From Phoronis australis (taxonomy: Eukaryota > Phoronida > Phoronidae): a DNA stretch of 64,000 nt. The DNA lies in the NCBI GenBank assembly GCA_002633005.1, contig NMRA01000416.1:101597-165596 (forward strand). The letters run 5' to 3'. The notes under the pieces are model-generated. The model was given only the letters and a program-made list of their open reading frames with translations, made no database searches and was not told where the DNA came from. Position numbers and translations under genes: made by a program. Shown here one piece after another: positions 1 through 10,493 of this stretch. Numbering within the stretch: position 1 is the stretch's first letter; each line of letters starts with the position of its first letter.

Positions 1-900
1 AGCTGTGTGCGATTTTTGCCGAAATATCTAACGTTAGACTTACAGCAGGCCCGGGATATGCTTGAGAGCCACAAAGTGTGCTAAAATGGTAGAAAATTAG
101 GCGTAACATTTCTATAGGAGATAAAAGGTTGATTACCGCAGAAGGCCGATGTCTTAAATGCCCAGAAAAAATTAGGAAGGCAAGGTGACTTGCCAAGAAA
201 ACGGCAGTCGGGGCACTCTAAAGGAAAGTACTTCAACCAATTCCAATTATCCGGTGCAACTTCTCTCACTCGACGGTGTTGTTTCACGACACCGCAACCT
301 CCCAAAAAAACGAAACGCGGAGGGTGAGATATTACAGAGTACAACTAGCAATGATTTGACAGTTGAGCTTGAGAAAACCCAGTGTTGAGCTATCCTTTAT
401 TAAAGACGTTAAATTTTCCGTTGAGAATCTGACTGAAGTCATAGATGAATGCGACGGGAAGGATATCGAGGAGTACACGGAGAGAAAGGAAGCTTTAAAG
501 ATTGCTTTCTTTGAAGACCAGGAGCGAAACCGTGAATAATAAATTAATGAAAAATGCATGGTATAGACACAATTAGAAGCTTTCAAACTTTTGCGTTTGT
601 GTGCTGTCCATATTAATATTTATTCTTGGATACAGGTTCCCACCTCAAAATAAATTTCCCACGGTCGTTCTTTATGACGATAGCAATTTTTTCGTCAACT
701 GGATTAGAACAGGAATCATAGATCTTTCGCGCGCTCAGTCTATGGTTCTGACACTTCAAACTTTTGTCAACACGATAGCCAGCCTCAGAAAGTTCGATGT
801 TGACCTAGTTCTAAACCTCTCTGCAACCCACTGTAAGGGGATGAAAACAATTCAAAGTCCGCTCCTTGAAATAGGGCTTGCTTAACTGGAATTTAGAACT
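1..900 (+). pseudogene. Fragmented open frames, possible mobile-element remnant
   Basis: Three plus-strand open stretches lie end to end. One runs from 185 to 388. A hydrophilic, acidic stretch in another frame (about 386-539) ends at a TAA. A third runs from 601 to 885. The first two read as one charged protein if a frameshift near 385 is assumed, passing from LTVELEKTQ to FSVENLTEVIDECDG. No splice signals link them to the Ras GAP downstream, and I recognise no reverse transcriptase, integrase or transposase motif. A decayed transposon or retrogene is the simplest reading, but chance open frames remain possible. Confidence 0.3.
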
Positions 901-1856
901 GCGGTCATGGGAGTGTTTTCACCTCCTGATTGCGAAGCGATCGAGTTAGCTGTGGTATCTTCATCAGCGCGTGATCTCAGCGGGAGGTCACCGCTTTATC
1001 CACTCAAGCGCTCGACAACAACTAAACTTACGAGAGTCTCAGAACTCCCACATGCAAATTTGATATGCAAATGAGGGAGTACTTGACTACTGCGCCATCT
1101 ATACATCGACGGAAAAGCTTAAATACCCGTGACTGCGTGTGGGAAATTGCGATTGCGTGCGCTGAAGTCGATATTTTCAAAGTACAATTACACCACTGTT
1201 TAAGGTTGCAAAGTGAGATTTTTTGATATCATTCTGCAGAAAAAGCTTTAATCTCTCTGATGAAATCATCTGTTTCCTTTTAAACGAAACTTAAGTCCTA
1301 AAATTAGTCCGGGGAAGGAGGCCAAAAACGGCGGTTTAGCTAGTTGTCCCTTCCTGGTTATCTCTTCCTGCTGTTATTTATATGCTCCAGGGTCATTTAG
1401 CATAAAGCTTTGTAGCTTGTCTATCAGATAACTCTTGACTGTTGCATTGTTTACTGTGAAAGTTCTCCAATTTGGGGTAGTGATAAATTAATTACTTTGA
1501 TCAAGGCTGTAGCTTGTCCCAAATTCTAGCTGCATTGTCTGCCTCATATTCAAAAATCACCCGCTCTGTAGACTGAAAACACATTGTTTGAGAAATGTGG
1601 TGAATGCCAGGATTGCTCTTGTCCCAAATTCCAGAATGAAGAATATTGAATATTATGGATTTTCCATGTTACAGATTCTGTAGACTGTCCCAAATTGGAG
1701 AATTTTTACAGTTAGTAATATTCATGGCTCCGTGACTTGTGATAATGTGATAGTTTTTGGTATTCATATGACTTCTATGCAGTTCACTGGTTGTTCTGAA
1801 AAATTATATCAGTTTAATTTGCACTGTCTATATTTTCCTCCTCCATTTTGTTTTAG
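890..1856. other. Non-coding stretch left of the first Ras GAP exon
   Basis: No exon is recognised here. A phrase built on TGTCCCAAATTGGAGAATTTTTA occurs near 1686-1712, with shorter relatives near 1465 and 1512. The same phrase recurs near 42348 and, inverted, near 10700. The phrase AGTTGTCCCTTCCTGGTTA at about 1341 recurs near 35166. These are parts of dispersed repeats. Confidence 0.45.
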
Positions 1857-2017
1857 ATGTTCCAGATAGTCCAACCGGAGCGTATCCTCTACGCCCAAGC
1901 CAATAACTGCGTGGAGGAACAAGAGTGGCTCCGCCTGTTGGCCAAAATCTGTAACACTAACAAAAACAAGTTGAAGACCTATCATCCAGCGGCCTTCGTT
2001 AATGGGCATTATTTGTG
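1857..2017 (+). CDS. RASA3: Ras GAP exon: end of PH domain and start of BTK motif
   Basis: The acceptor is TTTTGTTTTAG ending at 1856 and the donor is GTGTGTAC from 2018. The exon encodes 53 residues plus two bases, which complete a Cys codon with the next exon. It contains the zinc-binding His of the BTK motif in TYHPAAF. The ATG at 1857 is an internal Met codon in the family, not a start. Confidence 0.88.
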
Positions 2018-5000
2018 GTGTGTACTCGGCACAATTAATGTTGAAGAGTGCATGCATTGTTTTTGACTTGTACTGAGTGCAATTTATATTGAAGAGCATA
2101 TTGTGCAAATTAAGACAAGTTGACTTTGCAAAAGAAATTCCGGAAGAAGCAAATGTGCCTCCAAAGCAGCTTGATTACAGAGAACTAGGCTAATTTCTGG
2201 AAGAGTGTCTCTCACTTAATATGTGACATATCATTCAGTTGCATGATTCCTTGGTTGTTGCGCAGTTGGTCTATCAATGTCAGTGTTCCGCTGTATTTTT
2301 ACAGCATGTTGATAGAGTGTTTGAGTCTTGTAGAGTCATTGTCAAAGTTTGAAAATGAGCAAAGCAGATAAGCTTTTGTATAGCACAGCTATATTAAGGT
2401 AAAATCTCAGTTTTATTATTTTCCAAGTCAATGCTTTGCTGTTTTCCAGTTGTGTAACATGGCTGCTATCTAACGGTTATTTTGAAAAATTCCGACAGTT
2501 CAAATGCTTTGAAGCTCTTGAAAAATGAAAAAGGTCAATTTTTGCGATATATTTTGTCCAAAATGGGTGAGATTTCACCATATTCCATGATTGTATGTTC
2601 TGCTTGTCATGTGAGCACTAATTAACATTGCTCCTTCTTTTTAGCTGTAAGAACCAGGATGAGCTGGCACCAGGGTGTACCCCTGTCCCCAGTGGCGTCC
2701 CGGTTGACATCAAGATTGACATAGACTCTGACCACGAGGTGGAGAAGATCCACTCCCAGTTTTTGATAAACATGGAGAAATTGGAGAGATACCAAGGTGA
2801 GCCGGTGCACTTCTTGTACTTAATGTGTTATTACAGACAATGCAAAGGAGTCAAGCAACTGCAGAGTTATTGGTCTCTTTCAAGGGGGTCGAGCAACTGC
2901 AAAGTGATTGGTCTCATTCAAAAGAGTGTAGCAACTGCAGAGCTATTGGTCTCATTCAACGGAGTCTAGCAACTGCAGAGTTGTTGGTCTCATTCAAAGG
3001 AGTCAAGCAACTGCAGTGTTATTGGTCTCATTCAAAGGAGCCAAGCAACTGCAGAGCTATTGGTCTCATTCAAAGGAGTGTAGCAACTGCAGAGCTATTG
3101 GTCTCATCCAAAGGAGTCTAGCAACTGCAGAGTTGTTGGTCTCATTCAAAGGAGTCAAGCAACTGCAGTGTTATTGGTCTCATTCAAAGGAGCCAAGCAG
3201 CTGCAGAGCTATTGGTCTCATTCAAAGGAGTGTAGCAACTGCAGAGCTATTGGTCTCATCCAAAGGAGTCGTGCAACCTGCAGAGCTATTGGTCTCATTC
3301 AAAGGAGTCAAGCAACTGCAGTGTTATTGGTTTCATTCAAAGGAGTCAAGCAACTGCAGTGTTATTGGTCTCATTCAAAGGAGCCAAGCAACTGCAGAGC
3401 TATTGATCTCATTCAAAGGAGTGTAGCAACTGCAGAGCTATTGGTCTCATTCAAAGAAACCCACTGGAATCTAATTTACTTGGGACACTTATGGAGCCTG
3501 AGGTTTAGTGTTAAAATCGACCTAAACTTTTTACGCATCTTCCATTTTTCTATAATATGAACTCAAAATCAGTGTTTATAATAATAAATTTCTAGTCCAA
3601 ATTTGTTCTTCGTGTCCTCTCAATTTGAGCTACAATCTCGAGTGAAAATTCTAAATTTCGAGTTCAGACTCAAAGTTGTAGCTGTAATGCGAGGGTCGTT
3701 AATTCAAACTGGTATTAGGCAGTCATCTGGTTAAGCAGGTGTGTATCATGACCAGAAAACACCTCGAATTTTGGTATGGAACAAGGTGAGCCCGGGCTTT
3801 TAACTGTTCGGGGGCATTAATTGGAAGTTATTTTTGGTGGAAAAGAATTATCACACAGGGGTTTACTTTGTGAGCAGAAGTGTATCGGTTTTACTTCAGG
3901 TGAGTTGACCTGTATTTACTTAAGGTACTAAATGTGATGTTAATATTAGGATTGGTATCCGTATTGGAGACCATTTGGACCCTTGCCTGTTGTTGAATAT
4001 GTGCCAAAATGCCATACTCCAGAACCATTGAATTCTTATATGCAACAATACTTATCATGTGTGATATCCCAACTTGTATGTGTCATTTCTGTCATGTGTA
4101 CGGAAGTTGTTATGCTTTTGCCATGTGCTGTTACCAATTTTTATTATGAAAAATACAATGTACAATGATACGAGTTCAGCCCAGAAAGTGCCAGAGTGCA
4201 TTGTGTCGGTATTGTTACCTGTTGGCAGTGTTTTGCAAACTTAAGGCATCTTTCTATTTTGGTTCAGTGTCAATTTAATTGCTATTTTTAAGACATTTTT
4301 GATGTTGCACTGAACCTACTGTTGTTAATACAATGTTTCGTTTTTTTAATTTTCACCAGCTACTCTTCGGAAAACAATCGGTAAGATTCTAAGGTCAACA
4401 ACTACTCGTGGTGTTAGTTTGTAGTTGTCTTTCTATCCTCGTTTTCTTCTAAGTAACTTTAGTACTAACTTGTTTTAGTTACTAGGTGTTGTCGATTTTT
4501 TCTCTTGTTTCATTTCCAATTTCCACGTGTGAGAAGGGGATGGTAGGTGCCTGATGCTTGTAGGACTACACTCTCTCGCTTGCCAGACTTATTATGATAA
4601 ACATACATGGAAATGTCATTAGAAATGTTTGCACAGGACTATATAATGGGAATCTGTCATTGTTGGAAATATGTTTTAATGACCTTTGACCTTAGAATGC
4701 TTTGTTGCTTATTTTTCCTAACAATTTGACACTTGGGCATGATAGCAGTGAAGATTGCAGAATTTTGCCTCCTGTCACACAAGACTTCAGCTCGAGGTCA
4801 GTTTCAGCTGAATCAATGTTTATGCCGTTTTGCTAAGAAAAGGGTTTCAAATCATCCCGTAGTAATAATTTATCAGTCATCTATAGTTTAGATACATTAA
4901 TTCATTTATCTTACGTGAAAAGTATTGTCCAAAATAATATACAATTTTTCTAGTTTTCAGTAGTAAAGTTCTTTTCTAAAAACAATGAAAAAATACAAAG

Positions 5001-7202
5001 TTTAATGGCAGCTGTGGTGTATGAACTTTGCTTATAGTAGGGTAAAGTTTTCTTTAATTTAGTCTTTTTAGTTGAGAAGGACACAGTATAAAGTAATTTT
5101 CCACTAATCAGCCATGTTGTCATTCCCAAATAGAGTCCCTTCACATTTTCCATGCACACACTCAAAAGCACAGAAAGCTAGCATGAGCACAGGAGACATA
5201 GCACGAGTGCATTCAAAGGGGCTGTGTGCTCCAGTGAGAACATAGGTTCTATGACAAAAATCTGTTAAATTTTCCTTACTACTGGATGGGTGGGCATGTA
5301 TTGTAGTGACTTTGGATGCAGTTGTTAACCTAGGGGTTGTGTGGATTTTTTTACTGTAGACTTGTGCTAAAGCATGGGACTCTGCACATAACACGGCTGG
5401 GCCCCACCTTGCACGCACAGAGCCTCACACCAATGTTTTGTTTAGAAAACTTGTGACTGACTGTTTATGTAAACCAGAGAGTTGTGTCAAGCAAAAGTAT
5501 ATTCACGAGAAAACGAGCAAAATTCTTCGCATATGAGCATATATAATATTTATTTTTTTTAAATGCAATGGAAGTAGCTGAAGTAATATTTTTATGAGTG
5601 AACAGTTTTGTGTCTTCATGAGATGCTCTTGATGTAAATTTTTCTAGGCGAGTGATTATGATGGTTATTCTATGTTTTACTACATTTCATTGAATGCATC
5701 ACAAGAGCAAATTACGCTGTCTTGAAGTTGAAATATTAAGTAGTATTGAACCTCATCAATGAACTGAAACTTTACTTGCGCTTACTTCAGAAAAAGGTAA
5801 CGGGAACTGTCTTGATGAATGTTTCATCAATTATTTGTAAAAAAACAGATTTACCCTCAAACAGTGAAAATCTGTTTTCAAAACAATTTCCAATATTTAT
5901 GGATAACTGAAATGTTTTTCCTTGGACGGACCGTAAATCTACCCCACGGCTAAAGAAAATAACTGATATTTTGAAAGAGTCAAAAGCAAAAAATTTTATA
6001 AAGTTTTAAGGTTGACCTTTACAGTCGAGTTACGCCGGTGGTACGACTTGGCTTTGGACATGAAACAATAATATCCATTATGTGTGCATAACGAATCTGT
6101 CTTGCTTTGGTTGCTGGTTTGGAACCAGGCATGGTTGACAAACATATAAACCCTGTAATCGTTGTTGTCACCAATAGATGCGTGTGGTGCCCAGGAAGTA
6201 TACGTAGGCGACGTTGCTCTGGATTACTCCCACTTCACCATAGAGGATACCCGCTCCTGCTTTGAGACATTGAATGAGATCCTCAAGTGTGTTGTTAGTC
6301 TGGAACAGGTGCATAAACAACATACCAAAATGAGGAAGAGACTTACAGTCATGGGCTCAGAGTAAGTAATAGTATTAGAAAGGGAGCCGGAAACAGAAAT
6401 TGACCGCTGGCAGTGAACAATCAGCAAAGGCTTAGAATAACTACAGATGGCCTGCTGACCAGAGGTAGAAATGTTTGTGATGAATGATTTTTCATCAACT
6501 TGCGTAAAAGGTGAAGAGACAATTAACTTAAATGAAGACCATGTTAAGGTTATCTAGGAGCTTAATAAACGACCTCAACTCTTGAGTTAAATATCAAAAA
6601 GAATGTTTGTCGAGCATTACAAGTAATACTATATATTTTCTGAAAGGAGAAAGATTGAGGATTCTGAAAATATGCTTCTTACTGCTGTGTCTATTATTGT
6701 CACGTGACCACATTTTGTAAGTCAAATTTCCATGTGCAAGAAAGGTACATTGATATTTTATAGCAAAATAACTCCCCAGCCGATTTTACAAAAACTTTTT
6801 CAAATGAAAACATTACGTTATGTCTCAAAAATGTTAATCAGCTGGGAGGTTATTTTACTTTGAAATATCAATTTACCTTTCTTGCACATGAAAATTTGAC
6901 TTAGCATAGCCACATGACAATAATAAAGATACAGTAGTAAGAATATTTTTAGAATCCTTGATCTTTTTCTTTCAGAAAATATATACTTAATGGTTGTCAA
7001 AGCATAGTTTTATCGATACATAACTTAGAATTGAGGTTGTTTATTAAGATTCTGTATAACCTTGAGTATTTGCAAGAGTCTGTTTTTAAATTCTGTCTCA
7101 TCTTATTTGGTGTTGTGAATTTTTTAATTTACCTTAATTTCTTTCTGTTTCAGAGACGCTCCTTTTGGGGATGAGCTGAGTCAGTGGAACACCAAGCTGT
7201 AA
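1857..7202 (+). CDS. RASA3: Ras GTPase-activating protein, GAP1 family (RASA2/RASA3 type), C-terminal part
   Basis: GAP1 proteins stimulate GTP hydrolysis by Ras (and in some members Rap). They bind membrane phosphoinositides through C2 domains and a PH domain followed by a BTK zinc motif. Coding exons seen: 1857-2017, 2645-2796, a likely microexon 4360-4380, 6178-6361 and 7154-7202. All junctions are GT-AG and the phases agree. The first exon carries the end of the PH domain (QPERILYAQANNCVE, then EWLRLLAKI). The BTK motif spans the first junction: H of TYHP, ten residues, Cys-Cys, nine residues, Cys of APGCTP, which is the exact family spacing. The segment VPVDIKIDID, and later the YSHFTIEDT segment, match the conserved tail. 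The N-terminal C2 and RasGAP exons lie left of the window. The tail after the last conserved block looks shorter than in vertebrate homologues. I cannot separate RASA2 from RASA3. Confidence 0.88.
2645..2796 (+). CDS. RASA3: Ras GAP exon: rest of BTK zinc motif and linker
   Basis: The acceptor is CTTTTTAG ending at 2644 and the donor is GTGAGC at 2797. The first base completes the first Cys of the CC pair, followed by CKNQDELAPGCTP. The rest of the exon is acidic and helical (IDIDSDHEVEKIHSQ). Confidence 0.88.
2841..3457 (+). repeat. 38-bp tandem repeat, about 16 copies, in a Ras GAP intron
   Basis: The unit is built on CAACTGCAGAG, then TATTGGTCTCATTCAAAGGAGT. Copies are 38 bp long with few differences and one small indel near 3270. 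Because 38 is not a multiple of three and the unit lacks stops in the plus frames, long overlapping open frames appear across it. These are shadows of the repeat, not genes. Each unit contains CTGCAG. Confidence 0.93.
3458..4359. other. Intron sequence of the Ras GAP, no gene seen
   Basis: AT-rich intron. A phrase near 3620-3690 (CTCGAGT, GAGTTCAGACTCAAA) recurs near 40665-40690, so it is part of a dispersed repeat. Confidence 0.4.
4360..4380 (+). CDS. RASA3: Candidate 21-nt microexon of the Ras GAP
   Basis: A polypyrimidine tract and CACCAG acceptor end at 4359, and a GTAAGA donor begins at 4381. The 21 bases between keep the phase of the flanking exons (one base carried in, two needed on exit) and add ATLRKTI between the ERYQ and DACG segments. 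A frame-neutral, stop-free insert with both sites strong suggests a real, possibly alternative, microexon. Skipping it also keeps frame, so transcripts are needed to decide. Confidence 0.6.
4381..6177. other. Intron of the Ras GAP, no gene seen
   Basis: AT-rich intron with no clear repeat array and no exon that fits the phase of the gene. Open frames on the minus strand at 4950-5418 have no splice or family support. Confidence 0.45.
6178..6361 (+). CDS. RASA3: Ras GAP exon: conserved C-terminal block
   Basis: The acceptor is CACCAATAG ending at 6177 and the donor is GTAAGTAA at 6362. The exon encodes the block with LDYSHFTIEDTRSCFETLNE, equivalent to the conserved segment downstream of the BTK motif in GAP1 proteins. 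A basic stretch near the end (KMRKRL) is also typical. Confidence 0.86.
7154..7202 (+). CDS. RASA3: Ras GAP last coding exon
   Basis: The acceptor is CTGTTTCAG ending at 7153. It joins in phase to give GSEDAPFGDELSQWNTKL and a TAA at 7200-7202. The short tail has no motif I recognise. Its phase and acceptor support it, but an alternative longer 3' end cannot be excluded. Confidence 0.72.
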
Positions 7203-8230
7203 TGCCTTGATGACAGTGGCCTGGATGCAATGGAATTACTAGGTGACTCGTGCAGTGGTCACCTGAAGGCAATGGGACACCTGGGTGCAATACTAAAGTA
7301 ACAACCTGAAGGCAATAGAGTTACCAGGTTGCACACGCAGTGGTGACCAGAAGGCAATGGGACACCTGTGTGTAAAAAGTAATGCCCTGAAGGCAATGCA
7401 TTACCAGTGGTGTCCTGATGGCAGTTGAATACCTAGACTTAATTCTTGAGGAAAAGCAAATGTTTTTGGTTTTACGTTTACTAAAAACATAGATCCTTGA
7501 TTATCTTGAAAGAGGTATTTTTCCATGTTTCCTGTAGTGCTCCTGGCATGTTTTTTAGTATCCATGCAACAATAGGTGGAAGTGACATAAACAGCCCTGC
7601 AGAAGCCCTACATAATGATTCTCCATTTACTTGCATTGGGTAGACACCTTGAACACAATCTATTTCAGTCATTGTGTTTGCTCAGTGGATGTGAATGCTA
7701 AGTCAGTATGCAGGTCTTACTGGGCCATTGCTGCAGGAGTGCATGCTAATGGAACAGTTATGAACATGGGGAAAATGTCCCAACATAACAAGGATTTCTG
7801 TACAACTTAATATTAAAAAAATGTTTGTTTTCCCTGTTAAGTAATGACCTGAAAGCAGTGTGGTACTAGGTGCAATGCTTAAGTACTGATGACCTAAAGC
7901 CAATCTGGTACCTTGGTGCAATACTTAAGTAATGACCTGAAGGTAATGAGGTACCTTGGTGCAATACTTAAGTAATGACCTGAAGGTAATGAGGTAGCTT
8001 GGTGCAATACTTAAGTAATGACTTGAAGGCAATGAGGTACCTTGGTGCAGTACTTAAGTAATGACCTGAACGCAGTGTGGTACTAGGTGCAATGCTTAAG
8101 TACAGATGACCTAAAGCCAATCTGGCACCTTGGTGCAATACTTAAGTTATGACCTGAAGGCAATGAGGTGCCTTGGTGTAATACTAAGTAATGACCTGAA
8201 GGCAATGAAGTTACTGAGTGAAACAATAGT
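7203..8230 (+). repeat. Degenerate 43-bp tandem repeat in the Ras GAP 3' UTR
   Basis: Directly after the stop codon the sequence repeats a unit built on AAGTAATGACCTGAAGGCAA, then TGAGGTACCTTGGTGCAATACTT. It is degenerate at 7203-7430 and cleaner (about 43 bp) at 7840-8200. If the transcript extends through it, the 3' UTR carries many near-identical copies. Confidence 0.8.
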
Positions 8231-9043
8231 GGTATGAGTTAGTGGAGCACCAGGATGTTAGACTTGAACATCCATTGTTGTACTTGTTGACACAAGGAGT
8301 TGAATGAGGACCTTTGTTCATTCCAAAATCAGAATCTATTCACCGTTTTAGAAATACAGTACTTTTCAAAATAAAGTGGACAGACTTCAACAGAACTTAG
8401 TCAGTCTCTGCCAAACTTGGACAAACCTCTTGCTAGAATTACTTGGCGGTGTAGTTGATATTTTGGTGCTAATGAAATAGCATGTTTGTCAAGTTTATCC
8501 AAGGTAAGACTCGCTTTTTTACAACATGCGTGCAACACCTGTCAAGATTTAACGAGAATTAAAAGGAGTCCTAGTTTAAAAAATTAAATGTTTAGTCACA
8601 GTTTTGATGTGGTTCAGTTTGTTAACTGTACTCTCGAATTTTGATATAAGTGACTGTTATTCAGTCAGTAAGTTTTGAATTCAAGGGTAATGATTTGTAA
8701 TTTCTGAATGTTGAAAATGCCACAAGTTGTCTCGGTTCACCTATAAAGACATGAAATTGTTGATTTCTTGTTTACAGTAAGTGCTGCAGTTGCTGCTGTA
8801 AATTGTTCATGTTTTGTTTTGAGTGTCTGTTAGAATATAAAGAGTTTGACTCTCTGTTGTACATTCACCTATTAATAATTTTATTTGTTGTTAAGCTCTT
8901 GCAGAAAGTTATTTTATCGGTTTGTGTTATTTGGATTTTTGTTGAAGTATATTTTAATTATGTATTTTAAATTGAACATTTTTTGCATGAAATGATGAAG
9001 ATATGTCAACATGTTCGCATAATATTAAATGATGTCAAGGTAC

Positions 9044-9049
9044 AATAAA
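9044..9049 (+). terminator. Candidate polyadenylation signal for the Ras GAP
   Basis: AATAAA lies about 1.84 kb after the stop, inside AT-rich sequence. An earlier AATAAA sits at 8370-8375. Either could serve; the choice cannot be made from sequence. Confidence 0.35.
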
Positions 9050-10228
9050 ATTTGTGAAATGAATATTTTAAATCAAAATTAGATTTCAATTAGTGTTAAA
9101 TTGGGATGAGGTTATAGTTAGGTATAGTAACAAGTTTTGTATCTTCTCACTTTTATGAAACCTTGCATGTTGGTTGTGTGAACTGACAGTGAGTGTAATT
9201 TGTAGTCATTTAATTAACACATGGTATGCAGCTAGTTGCTCTCAAAATAATTTAATAGCTCTGCACACGCAGTAATAATCTTGGCCTTAATTGCTTGCTG
9301 TTTAGGCACTTGAAATGAATGAAACCTCCGAAATTAACATTTTTACCTAGGGATGGATTTTGAACATTATTCAGTACAATTCAAGTTCCTATGGCTTGCA
9401 ACATGAACTGGGGTAGATGGGGGTGGGAAATTGGGTTAACCATAGACAGGCCAGCAGAGGGCACACCTGTAATGAGGTACGACTCACACTGCGTTTCCAC
9501 CCGTTAATCACAATCAAAGTCGGGTGTTTTACGCAATGGGAGACTTTCAAATAGCAATGTGGTGACTGGTCATGTGGGACGGTTCCCCTGTACCACCCAC
9601 TAAGACAAAGTAACTCTTGGTACAGCTAAGTGGCAACATAAGTCACCATTCCCACTTGGTCAACCCCCATTGCTTCCTGAAAGTGCCCCATTGGCCTGAC
9701 TTGCCCTGTCCAATGCAATGTCCAATGGATGACCTGCAATTTTTGTTAATCACCGTCTCACACTGCTCCCCCCGTGGAATACTTTGTCTGCGCTGGTGAG
9801 CAATTTTTTGTATCATTGAGATGTCTTAGTTTATTGTGCTTTATTCTTTAAGGCTTTTTAGGTAGTATTTCAGGTGCTTTCGGTTCATGTTTTTGTGTCC
9901 AGTATCTGGACGTTTTGTCACTGACCTGGTTATAGTTAGTGCTAATACCTGCATGTGTTGTTGTAAAATTGGCACACGTGAATAAATTAAAGAAGTTAGT
10001 GCAATTTAAGCCAAAAAAATGTTTCCCTATCCGAGATAATTATTTTGTTTTGATTCAAATTTTGAAAGCTTTTTGATTATGAGGACAAGTGTCAGTTATG
10101 AGTGCGAGTGTGCGTGGAGTAATGTTATCATTTTATTTGATCATGTCAATGTGTCATTTCTTCACAAAATTTGTCTTTGTATTCATCCCGCTACAACTCT
10201 AAATTTCATCAAATTTGTTATAAATATT
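9050..10228. other. Intergenic region between the Ras GAP and GPALPP1
   Basis: The two genes converge on this region. A locally more GC-rich block (about 9420-9790) stands out from its surroundings, with phrases such as GGCCAGCAGAGGGCACA and repeated CACCCACTAAG or CCCACTTGGTC. It has no supported coding frame and may be a dispersed-element copy. Confidence 0.4.
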
Positions 10229-10234
10229 TTTATT
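10229..10234 (-). terminator. Candidate polyadenylation signal for GPALPP1
   Basis: AATAAA on the minus strand (TTTATT on plus) lies about 100 bases after the GPALPP1 stop codon, a normal distance for a short 3' UTR. Confidence 0.5.
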
Positions 10235-10334
10235 ACAAGTCTAAGTAATAAAATACACTGTTGATAAAATGATGTTTTGTTTTCATTTTCAGCGCTTGCT
10301 GTTTGAATGAGCTCACCACACAGGCTGAATCCAT

Positions 10335-10493
10335 TCATATGAACTTTGAACTCCCGTGTGAAAATCTAGTGTTGAGCTGTTCGGACTTCTTAATCACATT
10401 TTTTCTTTGGGCTTCGTCAAAGCGGTTCACCTTCAAGTCTAATTCCCGATCAAATGCTCTTCTTTTGGGTGGTTGACCATCATCATCTAGTTC
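10335..10493 (-). CDS. GPALPP1: GPALPP1 last exon
   Basis: The acceptor GTTTTAG lies just above 10493. The exon starts in phase 0 with ELDDDGQPPKRRAFDRE and runs through DLKVNRFDEAQ and QLNTRFSHG to a TGA at 10335-10337. This is the most conserved part of the family. Confidence 0.9.
   Translation of the reverse strand, partial: ELDDDGQPPKRRAFDRELDLKVNRFDEAQRKNVIKKSEQLNTRFSHGSSKFI

Noticed and set aside
2825-3560. Overlapping long plus-strand open frames
   Set aside because: They are translations of the 38-bp tandem repeat in overlapping frames, inside an intron of a well-supported gene.
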